From: CAYPHJ01 sp964410485
Lineage (GTDB): Bacteria > Desulfobacterota > Binatia > UBA9968
Assembly (NCBI GenBank): GCA_964410485.1
Contig: CAYPHJ010000126.1
Coordinates: 1 to 12,115, forward strand
Length of the DNA: 12,115 nt
Reading direction: 5' to 3'
A model generated the notes under the pieces. It ran no database searches. It had not been told where the DNA came from and saw nothing but the letters and a program-made list of their open reading frames with translations. Shown piece by piece: positions 1-7,582 of the stretch. A program made the translations under genes and the position numbers. How positions within the stretch are numbered: the first letter of the stretch is position 1; each line of letters begins with the position of its first letter.

Positions 1-35
1 TACAATGCGAGAGCCACCGGTTAACATGCTTCATT

Positions 36-1244
36 GTGAAGCAAAAGACCTTGTCTCGGTATCTCATCGGCGAAATACTACCGCCTTTTTTCTTTGGTCT
101 GTTGGCGTTCACTTTCATTCTCCTGGTTGCCCGGATGCTCAGGCTGGTGGAGCTCCTGGTAACCCGGGGAGTCTCGCCGCTTGAGGTTCTCCAGCTCTTC
201 TCTCTGTTCCTGCCCACGTTTTTGGAGCTCACCGTGCCTATGGCCTTCTTGCTGGCCATCCTCTTGGGGCTCGGCAGACTCGCTGGCGACACTGAGATCC
301 TCGCCATGAAAGCATCCGGCATCAGCCCTTTTCAAATTCTTTGGCCTGTAGCGATCGTGGCGGTGGGAATGTCGCTTCTCACGCTTTTCATTACCACTAC
401 TGCCCGGCCGGCTGCCAATATGGCCCTCAAGAAAGAGCTATACAATGTTGCCAGGAGCCATGTCGGCACTGCTCTGAAGGAAAAGGTATTTAATGATGAC
501 TTCCCCAATATTTTGATTTACGTCGAAGAGATCGTCCCTCCGGGAAACACCGCCCAGGGAGTTCTTATCGTCGATAGGCGCGAAAATGAACGCGAAGACA
601 TCATCCTGAGCAAGGTCGCTCTCATCGCCACCGACAGCGAAACCAACACGTTGGCCCTGAAACTCTTCGATGGGTCCATTTACGAGAAAACAAAGAAGCG
701 CTCAGCGTTCAGCGAGACTCGTTTCAATATCTACGATTTCAGAGTCGATTTGGACGAGCTTGTCGGCCGGATCAAAAGAAAAGATGCCGGACCGAAGGAA
801 ATGTCACTTCGGCGCCTGATCCATGCAATCGGGCAAAAGCAAGCCGGCGGATTAGCGGCGATAGCCGAGAGGATGGAGCTTCACCAGCGTTTTTCGTTCG
901 CTTTTGTTCCGCTCATCTTTTCTGTTCTCGGCGTTGGCTTAACTCTGCTGCCGCGCAGCTCCAAAGCGGGCCGGTCCTGGGGTTTCACCTTATGCGTTTT
1001 CTGGCTTCTCATCTATTATACTCTCCTGTCCCTGGGCAAGGCCCTGGGGGAGAAAGGAATCTTGCCTCCTGTCCCGGCCCTCTGGCTACCTAACTTCGTC
1101 GTGGGCGCGATTGCCGCACACCTTTTCACAAAAGCGTTGCGAGAATCTCCGCTCGCGTTGCAGAACAGATTCGACGCCGGCATGGCCTGGGGTGGCCGGT
1201 GTATCGGCCGCATACGCGATATGCGATTGCGCAGGGGGGATTGA
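36..1244 (+). CDS. lptF: LPS export permease LptF (YjgP/YjgQ family)
   Basis: This is an inner-membrane subunit of the LptB2FG ABC transporter, which extracts lipopolysaccharide from the inner membrane and feeds it to the periplasmic Lpt bridge. The 402-residue product has the family architecture. Three hydrophobic segments lie near residues 13-33, 52-80 and 99-121, a hydrophilic periplasmic beta-rich domain spans about 130-270, and three more membrane segments lie near 286-306, 315-337 and 346-365. The cytoplasmic loop GDTEILAMKASGIS (84-97) is the family coupling-helix signature that contacts the LptB ATPase. The start is a GTG at 36; the nearby ATG at 26 is out of frame, and no strong Shine-Dalgarno sequence is visible. 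It is followed 9 nt later by lptG. Assignment as F rather than G rests on order and on comparison with its neighbour, since the two are paralogues. Confidence 0.9.
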   Translation: MKQKTLSRYLIGEILPPFFFGLLAFTFILLVARMLRLVELLVTRGVSPLEVLQLFSLFLPTFLELTVPMAFLLAILLGLGRLAGDTEILAMKASGISPFQILWPVAIVAVGMSLLTLFITTTARPAANMALKKELYNVARSHVGTALKEKVFNDDFPNILIYVEEIVPPGNTAQGVLIVDRRENEREDIILSKVALIATDSETNTLALKLFDGSIYEKTKKRSAFSETRFNIYDFRVDLDELVGRIKRKDAGPKEMSLRRLIHAIGQKQAGGLAAIAERMELHQRFSFAFVPLIFSVLGVGLTLLPRSSKAGRSWGFTLCVFWLLIYYTLLSLGKALGEKGILPPVPALWLPNFVVGAIAAHLFTKALRESPLALQNRFDAGMAWGGRCIGRIRDMRLRRGD

Positions 1245-1253
1245 GCATCGCCG

Positions 1254-2363
1254 ATGGAGTCGCGCCGAGCCTTCAAGAGTCTTCCGCTGGGGAGCATCCT
1301 CGATCGCTACCTCGCGCAGGCCTTTCTGCGCGTTTTCTTTGCCAGCCTCCTGATTACCACTGCACTCTACCTGATCGTCGATTTTTTCGAGCGCGTCAGT
1401 ATCGTGTTTACTACCGCAGCATCGATGGAAAGCGTTGTGCGTTATTTCCTATACAAGGCCCCTCTGTCGATTTCCCGCGTGATTGGTTTCGCCACCTTGT
1501 TTTCCGCCCTGTTCTGTTTGGGCATGGCGGCTCGCAGGAACGAAATAATCGCCATGCGTTCCAGTGGCATCAGAGTCCAGAGGATCGCGTTGCCGCTGCT
1601 GGTGATCTCTTTTTTTATCAGTTTGGCGACGTTTTTTTGGAATGAGAGCGTGGTACCGATGTTCTCCCATCGCGCGCAGACCATCTATCAAACGGAGATC
1701 AGAAACCGGCAGCAACAAAGCCTCTTTGGAACGCGAGATATATGGATGCGCAGCCACGGCAGCTTCATCAATATCGAGCACTTCGATACCAGGACAAACC
1801 GCCTGGAGCGTGTGACGGTTTTTTTGCTGAACCGGGACTTTACCCTTCGCGGCGTTGTGGAAATCGCGAGCTTGGTATGGAATGGTCAGGAGTGGGAGCC
1901 CGAGGCTGCTACGGCGTGGAAGCCATTCACTGACGGGCAAGAAACCGACCAACAAGCTATCGCGATTCCCCCAATTTCGGAGACTCCCGAAGATCTGAAG
2001 CTACTGGTTCGCAAGTCGGAAGAGTTCAGCTTTTTTGAGCTCCAGAGGCAGATTTCCGATATGCAGGTCAAGGGAATCGATGCGACCGCTTATGAGGTCG
2101 ATTTGCAGGCTAAATTGGCGCTTCCATTTATCTCTACCTTGGTCGTTCTACTGGCCACTCCATTGGCCATTAGAAATGAAAGGAGTGGCGGCCTTGCGTT
2201 GAGCTTCGGCACGGCCATGGTGATTGGTTTCGGTTACTGGGTTCTAGCCGCCTTTTGTATTTCATTAGGTCACAGCGCGGCGCTGCCACCCTGGGTCGCC
2301 GCATGGCTTCCCAACGCCGTTTTTGCGCTGGTTGGGATATTCTACTTTACGTCTGAAGAATGA
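1254..2363 (+). CDS. lptG: LPS export permease LptG (YjgP/YjgQ family)
   Basis: This is the partner permease of LptF in the LptB2FG lipopolysaccharide exporter. The 369-residue protein has membrane segments near residues 22-45, 70-92, 108-129, 286-306, 312-337 and 347-365, with the periplasmic beta-jellyroll between TM3 and TM4. The coupling-loop signature RRNEIIAMRSSGIRVQRI lies at 94-111, and FFELQRQI (260-267) matches the conserved segment before TM4. The ATG at 1254 follows lptF by 9 nt, with a G-rich stretch at about 1233-1239 inside the lptF 3' end as the only ribosome-binding candidate, so the pair is probably co-transcribed and coupled. Family members often begin close to the SILDRYL segment (14-20), so the first dozen residues may be an extension. 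The gene converges on argC, 156 nt away. Confidence 0.9.
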   Translation: MESRRAFKSLPLGSILDRYLAQAFLRVFFASLLITTALYLIVDFFERVSIVFTTAASMESVVRYFLYKAPLSISRVIGFATLFSALFCLGMAARRNEIIAMRSSGIRVQRIALPLLVISFFISLATFFWNESVVPMFSHRAQTIYQTEIRNRQQQSLFGTRDIWMRSHGSFINIEHFDTRTNRLERVTVFLLNRDFTLRGVVEIASLVWNGQEWEPEAATAWKPFTDGQETDQQAIAIPPISETPEDLKLLVRKSEEFSFFELQRQISDMQVKGIDATAYEVDLQAKLALPFISTLVVLLATPLAIRNERSGGLALSFGTAMVIGFGYWVLAAFCISLGHSAALPPWVAAWLPNAVFALVGIFYFTSEE

Positions 2364-2434
2364 GGGATAGCACGGCTCATTCATGCTCAGAGAAAACATC
2401 ACGGGTGGAGAACCGGGAAAAGGAAGTCTAGCGC

Positions 2435-2451
2435 TTGACAGTCCAGGTCAA
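2435..2451. terminator. weak inverted repeat between convergent lptG and argC
   Basis: The 156-nt gap between the convergent ends of lptG and argC holds only a short inverted repeat, TTGAC-N7-GTCAA, followed on the + strand by a T-rich CCTTTGTTGT. It could act as a weak terminator for lptG, but the stem is only 5 bp and I would not rely on it. No stronger hairpin with a T tract is visible in either direction. Confidence 0.25.
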
Positions 2452-2474
2452 CCTTTGTTGTCGTGTCCGAATCT

Positions 2475-2513
2475 TTACATTTGAACTTCGAACTTTGGAA
2501 CTCTTACATGAAC
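2475..2513. repeat. degenerate short repeat, TTTGAAC-like units
   Basis: Three adjacent imperfect units, TTTGAAC (2480-2486), TTCGAAC (2487-2493) and TTTGGAAC (2494-2501), are bracketed by two related strings, TTTACATTTGAAC and CTTACATGAAC. The segment lies in the intergenic space downstream of both lptG and argC. Its word style resembles the TTTCGAG/CTCGAAA motif found between tRNA-Val and tRNA-Asp at 4550-4602. Confidence 0.4.
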
Positions 2514-2519
2514 GGGTGA

Positions 2520-3587
2520 TCACGGAACCAGGGCCGTGCCGCGCAAGCCTTCTTCCTGCGGCCAACCATGCATCAAGTTCATGTTCTGAACAGCCTGACC
2601 AGCCGCTCCCTTGACAAGGTTGTCGATGGCCGTGATAACGACGAGCTTTTGAGTGCGCGCGTCATAGCGAAACCCAATGGCACAGTCATTCGACCCGCGT
2701 ACGTCTTTTGCCTCCGGGAAGCGGCCGGGACCCATGATACGAATAAACGGCTCCGCGCGGAAGAACTCGCGATAGATCGTTGCGAGTTGTTCGTCATTTG
2801 TCGGCTGTTTGAGATCAACATACATCGTGGAAAGAATTCCGCGGTTCATCGGCACCAGGTGAGGCACGAATAGCACCGCTACGGGTCGGCCGGCGATTTC
2901 GCCGAGTTCCTGTTCGATTTCAGGCGCGTGGCGGTGCACAGCTACACTGTAGGCCTTGAAATTTTCGTTGACCTCGGAGAACGAGAGCTCAACCGCGCTG
3001 CTTCTGCCGGCGCCGGTCACGCCGGATTTGGCATCGATGACGACTGTTCCTTGAACCAAATCTTGGCCAAAAAGCGGCGCCAATCCAAGCACGGCTCCAG
3101 TGGGATAACAGCCGGGATTGGCCACAAGGGTGGTTTCGGTGATCTGCTTGCGATGAATTTCGGTTAGCCCGTAAACCGCCTGGGCAAGAAGTGCCGGCGC
3201 CTCGTGCTCGCGGTACCAGCGGCGATATAACGCCGGATCGTGCAGCCGGAAGTCGGCGCTCAAGTCGACCGTGCGTACGCCCCTTTGCACCAGCGAGGCC
3301 ACAACGCTCATCGAGGTCTGATGGGGGAGGGCGGTGAAAGCGAGATCAGCCTCTAAAGCAACTTTCTCGGCGTCTAGCGACTGCAGCGGTAAATCACATT
3401 TTCCTTCAAGCCCGGGATAGATGCTGCTCAGTGCCTGGCCAACGTATTGCTGGGAGGTGATGACGGTGACTTCGACCCGCGGGTGGTGCAACAGGATGCG
3501 GAGCGTTTCCACTCCGGCGTATCCAGTCGCCCCCAAAATAGCAACCCGCTTCTTCCGTGTGGCTGTAGACGAAAGCGTATTAGGCAA
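2520..3587 (-). CDS. argC: N-acetyl-gamma-glutamyl-phosphate reductase
   Basis: ArgC carries out the third step of arginine biosynthesis, the NADPH-dependent reduction of N-acetyl-glutamyl phosphate to the semialdehyde, in the cytoplasm. The reading frame opens upstream inside rpsI, but I choose the TTG at 3587, 4 nt after the rpsI stop, which gives 355 residues (the family is usually about 345). In that numbering the nucleotide-binding GATGYAG is at 19-25, the catalytic cysteine is C160 in NPGCYPTG, IDAKSGVTGAGR is at 184-195, and the conserved HRHAPEIE is at 218-225. There is no ATG near the N-terminus and no clear Shine-Dalgarno sequence, so translation is probably coupled to rpsI. The rplM-rpsI-argC arrangement is known from several proteobacterial lineages. 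The function is clear; the exact start is inferred. Confidence 0.92.
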   Translation of the reverse strand: MPNTLSSTATRKKRVAILGATGYAGVETLRILLHHPRVEVTVITSQQYVGQALSSIYPGLEGKCDLPLQSLDAEKVALEADLAFTALPHQTSMSVVASLVQRGVRTVDLSADFRLHDPALYRRWYREHEAPALLAQAVYGLTEIHRKQITETTLVANPGCYPTGAVLGLAPLFGQDLVQGTVVIDAKSGVTGAGRSSAVELSFSEVNENFKAYSVAVHRHAPEIEQELGEIAGRPVAVLFVPHLVPMNRGILSTMYVDLKQPTNDEQLATIYREFFRAEPFIRIMGPGRFPEAKDVRGSNDCAIGFRYDARTQKLVVITAIDNLVKGAAGQAVQNMNLMHGWPQEEGLRGTALVP

Positions 3588-3591
3588 GGGC

Positions 3592-3984
3592 TCAACGCTT
3601 TGAGTACTGCGGCCGCTTGCGCGCTTTGTGGCGACCGTACTTCTTTCTCTCGACGGCACGGGGATCACGCGTGACAAATCCCGCTTTCTTTAGCGGCGCG
3701 CGCAGCTGTGGGTCGAAGCGCATGAGCGCCCGGGTAATCCCGTGTCGTATAGCGCCCGCCTGACCCGAAATCCCGCCGCCCTGAACATTAACTCGTATGT
3801 CGAAGTTCCCGCCAGCTTGAGTAACGCCAAATGGTTGCATGACAATCATCCGGGCTGTTTCGCGTCCAAAGTATTCGTCCAGGGATCGATCGTTGATCGT
3901 GAGAGCTCCCCTGCCCGCTTTCAAAAAAACGCGGGCGACGGATGTCTTTCGCCTGCCGGTTGCGGTGATGATTTTTTCTGCCAT
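3592..3984 (-). CDS. rpsI: 30S ribosomal protein S9 (uS9)
   Basis: This is small-subunit protein uS9, in the head of the 30S subunit, whose basic C-terminal tail reaches the P-site tRNA. The 130-residue product is the standard bacterial length. It has the family signature GGGISGQAGAIRHGITRAL (69-87) and ends in the typical basic tail finishing Y-S-K-R. The start ATG at 3984 is preceded by TAGGAG, which overlaps the rplM stop codon, giving tight coupling 13 nt downstream of rplM. The argC frame begins 4 nt after its stop. Nothing is unusual in the protein. Confidence 0.97.
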   Translation of the reverse strand: MAEKIITATGRRKTSVARVFLKAGRGALTINDRSLDEYFGRETARMIVMQPFGVTQAGGNFDIRVNVQGGGISGQAGAIRHGITRALMRFDPQLRAPLKKAGFVTRDPRAVERKKYGRHKARKRPQYSKR

Positions 3985-3997
3985 CGAGACTGCGCTC

Positions 3998-4423
3998 CTA
4001 CGTCTTTAGAGCCAAGGCTTGGGGCTTTTGTGCTTCGTGCGGATGCTCCGCGCCAGCATAGATTTTCAGTTTGGTAACCAATTTTCTGCTTAGCCGGTTC
4101 TTCGGCAACATGCCTTTCACCGCCAACCGGACCACCTGTTCCGGATGTTCAGCAAGCAATTTCGCAGCTGTCCTTTCGCGAATACCCCCCGGATAATCCG
4201 TGTGGCGGTAGTAAATCTTCTGCTCTGGTTTGTGGCCCGTTAGTTTCACGTCACGCGCATTAACAACAATCACAAAGTCGCCTACATCGGCGTTTGGGGT
4301 GAAGCTCGGTTTGTTTTTGCCGCGCAGAATCTTGGCTATCTCGCTCGCCATTCTTCCCAATACTTGATCGCGCGCGTCGATGACATACCATTGTCGATGC
4401 GCCAGGGTATGTTCCGCTTTCAT
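3998..4423 (-). CDS. rplM: 50S ribosomal protein L13 (uL13)
   Basis: This is large-subunit protein uL13, an early 50S assembly protein. I choose the ATG at 4423, giving 141 residues starting MKAEHTL; this matches the usual length of about 142 and places the conserved WYVIDA at residues 12-17. A longer frame to 4450 would run to within 6 nt of the tRNA-Asp 3' end and is unlikely. The L13 signature region VKGMLPKNRLSRK lies at 102-114 and the HPH near the C-terminus at 127-129. A short AGAG sits upstream as a modest ribosome-binding site. The gene begins only 32 nt after tRNA-Asp with no visible promoter between them, so it is probably transcribed from upstream. Confidence 0.96.
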   Translation of the reverse strand: MKAEHTLAHRQWYVIDARDQVLGRMASEIAKILRGKNKPSFTPNADVGDFVIVVNARDVKLTGHKPEQKIYYRHTDYPGGIRERTAAKLLAEHPEQVVRLAVKGMLPKNRLSRKLVTKLKIYAGAEHPHEAQKPQALALKT

Positions 4424-4455
4424 ATCAACATCTCTGCAATCACCAACCAACTTTA

Positions 4456-4532
<77 letters not shown>

Positions 4533-4549
4533 GATAACATGAGTTCCGG

Positions 4550-4602
4550 GTTTCGAGTTTTGAGGTTGTTCCAACTGAAACGCGAGACCCGAAACTCGAA
4601 AC
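4550..4602. repeat. inverted repeat with nested hairpin between tRNA-Val and tRNA-Asp
   Basis: Perfect 11-bp arms, GTTTCGAGTTT (4550-4560) and AAACTCGAAAC (4592-4602), flank a 31-nt loop. The loop contains a second small hairpin, GTTG-TTC-CAAC (4565-4575). The structure fills most of the 76-nt spacer between the two tRNA genes. It could be a processing or transcription-attenuating structure, or a member of a dispersed intergenic repeat family. Downstream T-richness is only modest on either strand, so I do not call it a terminator. Confidence 0.65.
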
Positions 4603-4608
4603 TTTTAC

Positions 4609-4683
4609 TGGTGGGCGGTACAGGATTTGAACCTGTGGCCCCCGGCTTGTAAGGCCGATGCTCTCCCGCTGAGCTAACCGCCC
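4609..4683 (-). tRNA. tRNA-Val(TAC)
   Basis: A complete 75-nt tRNA is visible on the minus strand, including CCA. The acceptor strand GGGCGGT pairs with ACCGCCC. The D arm is TTAGCTCAGCGGGAGAGC, the anticodon loop CTTACAA gives anticodon TAC (Val), and the T loop is TTCAAAT. It follows the HU gene by 50 nt; no convincing own promoter was seen. Confidence 0.97.
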
Positions 4684-4733
4684 TTTCGGCCGAAAACACC
4701 GGCGTTAAAATAACTAGCGTTATACTTGTCCGC

Positions 4734-5006
4734 TTAGCTGAGGGAGTCTTTCAAATTCTTGCCGGCTTTGAACTTAGCGGCGCGAGAGGGAGCTATCTCG
4801 ATGCTTTCTCCAGTCTTAGGATTCCTGCCGGTACGGCCCCTTCGTTGCGATACCGAGAACGTCCCGAAGCCGGAAATATTGACCTTGTCTCCCTGCTTTA
4901 ATGCAGCCACGATATCATCGAACAGGCCGTTCACGATCTCTTCCGCTTTTTGCCGCGATAGCTCAGTTCGCGTCGCAAGGGAATCGATCAGATCGGCTTT
5001 CGTCAT
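4734..5006 (-). CDS. HU/IHF-family DNA-binding protein (HU type)
   Basis: This is a small basic nucleoid protein that binds and bends DNA as a dimer. Its 90 residues are the standard HU length. The signature GFGTF is at 46-50, and the DNA-intercalating beta-arm tip RNPKTG is at 61-66 with the conserved proline P63. The N-terminal helices (about 3-38) form the dimer body. The ATG at 5006 has GAGAGG and GGGAA upstream. It has its own strong sigma-70-like promoter in the gap to lon. Its position directly after lon matches hupB of enterobacteria and pseudomonads, though here no ppiD follows and two tRNAs come next. HU type, rather than IHF, is favoured by context. Confidence 0.95.
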   Translation of the reverse strand: MTKADLIDSLATRTELSRQKAEEIVNGLFDDIVAALKQGDKVNISGFGTFSVSQRRGRTGRNPKTGESIEIAPSRAAKFKAGKNLKDSLS

Positions 5007-5047
5007 TTCCCGTCATCCTCTCGCCCACGATACGCGGGTGATGGCGT

Positions 5048-5076
5048 TTTATAACAGCAGCAATGGTGGGTGTCAA
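5048..5076 (-). promoter_or_regulatory. sigma-70-type promoter for the HU gene
   Basis: On the minus strand TTGACA (5076-5071) is separated by exactly 17 nt from TATAAA (5053-5048). The match is perfect at -35 and 5 of 6 at -10. Transcription would start near 5041, giving a leader of about 35 nt to the HU ATG. It lies in the intergenic space just after the lon stop. Confidence 0.8.
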
Positions 5077-5101
5077 ACCACACAATCGGAATGGAGCAGC
5101 G

Positions 5102-7567
5102 CTACTGCGGTAAAATCTCGGGTCCTGGAGCGTCCTCCACTTTCTCGTCGTAAGGCGGCGCCTCTTCTTTGCTCGCGGTTCGCGCAGATAGGTATTTGAA
5201 AAGATTATCCGGATCGTCGATAACCAGCGCCTTTTTCAGTACGTCATCCATGTGAGCGACCAGCGCGATCTCGACGGTCTTCAGCACGGTGGCGGGGATT
5301 TCCTCGATATCCTTTTCGTTTTCCGCTGGAATCAACACTCTTTTAATACCGGCACGATGCGCAGCTAGAACCTTTTCTTTTAGACCGCCTATGGGAAGCA
5401 CTGTTCCTCTGAGCGTGATTTCGCCGGTCATGGCCAAATCATTGTGCACCGGGATCTGCACCAACGCAGAAACCAGCGAGCTCGCCATCGTAATACCGGC
5501 GGACGGTCCGTCCTTTGGAATCGCCCCTTCAGGAACATGGATGTGAACGTCGGTCTTCTGGTAGAAGTCTCTTTCCAGACCCAACTCGTCGGCCCTCGAG
5601 CGTACGTAGCTCATGGCGGCCTGGGCAGATTCTTGCATCACATCACCGAGTTTCCCGGTGATGGTCAGCTGTCCCTTTCCCGGCATAATCGTCACTTCCG
5701 TAGCCAAGAGCTCGCCGCCCAACTCGGTCCACGCCAAACCAGTGGTCACGCCGATCTTGTGCTCAGTCTCCGCTTTACCGTACCGATACTTCACCGGACC
5801 CAAATACTTGTGGAGACTCTTTGTGCCTACCTGGATGTGGGAATTTCGATCCTTTTTGACAACTTCGACGGCCACCTTGCGACAGACCGAAGCAATTTCC
5901 CGCTCGAGATTTCTCACACCCGCTTCTTTGGTATAGTGGCGGATCAAACCCAGCAGAGCGTTATCCGTAAAGGCAACGTTCTCTGGCAGCAGGCCGTTGG
6001 CCTCTCTTTGCTTATCAAGTAGATACTTCTTTGCGATGCTAAGCTTTTCAAGTTCCGTGTAGCCGGCAATCCGAATAATCTCCATGCGATCCTGCAGTGG
6101 ACGCGGGATGCGGTCCAACGTGTTCGCCGTGGTGATAAACATCACCTTCGAGAGATCGTAGTCCAAATCCAAGTAATGGTCATTGAACGTTGTGTTCTGT
6201 TCAGGGTCCAAGACTTCAAGCAGCGCCGAGGACGGATCCCCGCGAAAGTCCGTGGACATTTTGTCAATTTCATCCATCAGAAATACCGGGTTGCTCGAGC
6301 CCGCTTTTTTCATCGACTGGATGATCTTTCCGGGAAGAGCGCCGATGTAAGTGCGGCGATGACCCCGAATCTCCGCTTCGTCGCGAACTCCACCCAGAGA
6401 AACCCGAACGAATTTTCGTCCGGTTGCGCGCGCAATGGAGCGCCCGAGTGATGTCTTCCCTACCCCCGGGGGGCCAACGAGACACAAAATGGGCCCTTTG
6501 ATCTTTCCGACGAGGCTTTGAACGGCGAGATATTCGAGGATCCGCTCCTTGACTTTTTCCAGGCCGTAGTGATCGTCCTCCAGCACCTTCTCTGCTTCAT
6601 TGATATCCAATTTGTCATCCGTGAATTCGTTCCACGGCAGGCTCAAGATCCAGTCAATATAGTTTCTCACCACAGTCGCCTCTGCGGACATCGGCGACAT
6701 CATCTTGAGCTTCTTTAGCTCCTTGTCGACCTTTTCCCTGGCCTCAGCCGACAACTTTTTCTGTTTCAGTTTTTCTTCGATCTCCTGAATCTCGTTTTTA
6801 AACTCGTCCTTTTCGCCCAACTCTTTTTGAATCGCGCGCATCTGTTCGTTCAGATAGTACTCTTTCTGTGACCGCTCCATTTGCTTTTTGACTCTCGAAC
6901 GAATCCGGCGCTCGACCTCAAGGATCTCGATTTCAGCGCGCATGTGGCCGAGCACCTTCTCCAGGCGCTCAGTGGCATTGAAAGTCTCCAGAAGATTCTG
7001 CCTATCCTCCAGCTTGATGCCGAGATGGGCGACGATTGTATCCGCCAACCGTCCGGGATCATCGATCGATGAGACGGACATAACCATTTCGGGCGGGATC
7101 TTCTTCTTCAACTTAACGTAGTTTTCGAACGTTGTGTGGACTTCCCGCGTCAAGGCTTCGACTTCGGTGTTTCGCTCGACTATTTCCTGAGCCTCGTCTA
7201 CGTCCACCAAGAAGAACTCCGGACTGCTTGTAAAGCGAACGATCTGCGCTCGCTTTTTTCCTTCAATCAAGACTTTGACGGTTCCGTCCGGAAGCTTCAA
7301 CATCTGCACCACGGTCCCCAATGTCCCGACCTTGTAAATGTCTTCCTCCGTCGGATCGTTCGTTTTCGCATCCTTCTGGGATGACAGAAAAATCGGACTC
7401 TGCTTCTGTGTTGCTTCCTCCAAGGCACGAATCGAGCGTTGGCGGCCAACGAACAGCGGCACGACCATGTGCGGAAAGACAATAATGTCTCTCAGCGGCA
7501 GTAGCGGCACTCGCGTCAATCCGCCCGGTTGATCTCTGTCATCTTTTTTTTCGTTACGAAATAGCAT
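5102..7567 (-). CDS. lon: ATP-dependent Lon protease
   Basis: This is a homohexameric cytoplasmic AAA+ serine protease that degrades misfolded and regulatory proteins. The 821-residue product has the usual LonA layout. An N-terminal substrate-recognition domain spans about 18-210, followed by a helical/coiled-coil stretch at about 210-300. The AAA+ module has Walker A GPPGVGKT (365-372) and Walker B FLMDEID (429-435). The C-terminal protease domain has catalytic S689 in PKDGPSAG and K732 in GGLKEK, with the 43-residue spacing seen in E. coli Lon. The ATG at 7567 is preceded by a very strong Shine-Dalgarno sequence, GGGGAGGG, that runs into the clpX stop codon 15 nt upstream, so it is coupled to clpX. 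No heat-shock promoter of its own was recognised. The catalytic machinery appears intact. Confidence 0.98.
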   Translation of the reverse strand: MLFRNEKKDDRDQPGGLTRVPLLPLRDIIVFPHMVVPLFVGRQRSIRALEEATQKQSPIFLSSQKDAKTNDPTEEDIYKVGTLGTVVQMLKLPDGTVKVLIEGKKRAQIVRFTSSPEFFLVDVDEAQEIVERNTEVEALTREVHTTFENYVKLKKKIPPEMVMSVSSIDDPGRLADTIVAHLGIKLEDRQNLLETFNATERLEKVLGHMRAEIEILEVERRIRSRVKKQMERSQKEYYLNEQMRAIQKELGEKDEFKNEIQEIEEKLKQKKLSAEAREKVDKELKKLKMMSPMSAEATVVRNYIDWILSLPWNEFTDDKLDINEAEKVLEDDHYGLEKVKERILEYLAVQSLVGKIKGPILCLVGPPGVGKTSLGRSIARATGRKFVRVSLGGVRDEAEIRGHRRTYIGALPGKIIQSMKKAGSSNPVFLMDEIDKMSTDFRGDPSSALLEVLDPEQNTTFNDHYLDLDYDLSKVMFITTANTLDRIPRPLQDRMEIIRIAGYTELEKLSIAKKYLLDKQREANGLLPENVAFTDNALLGLIRHYTKEAGVRNLEREIASVCRKVAVEVVKKDRNSHIQVGTKSLHKYLGPVKYRYGKAETEHKIGVTTGLAWTELGGELLATEVTIMPGKGQLTITGKLGDVMQESAQAAMSYVRSRADELGLERDFYQKTDVHIHVPEGAIPKDGPSAGITMASSLVSALVQIPVHNDLAMTGEITLRGTVLPIGGLKEKVLAAHRAGIKRVLIPAENEKDIEEIPATVLKTVEIALVAHMDDVLKKALVIDDPDNLFKYLSARTASKEEAPPYDEKVEDAPGPEILPQ

Positions 7568-7582
7568 AAAAGATTCCCTCCC

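Noticed and set aside
1449..1955. 168-codon minus-strand open frame inside lptG
   Set aside because: It is antisense to a well-supported membrane protein gene, with no recognisable motif and no ribosome-binding support. It is a shadow frame.
3588..3677. argC starting upstream at 3677 inside rpsI
   Set aside because: That start is also TTG, would overlap rpsI by about 85 nt, and adds 30 low-complexity residues before the conserved Rossmann N-terminus. The TTG at 3587 gives a normal length.
4424..4450. Longer rplM from 4450
   Set aside because: The extra nine residues are not family-like, and the frame would reach to within 6 nt of the tRNA-Asp gene. The ATG at 4423 aligns with known L13 N-termini.
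5444..6022. 192-codon plus-strand open frame inside lon
   Set aside because: It is antisense to the conserved protease and AAA+ regions of Lon, so it is a shadow of codon bias rather than a gene.
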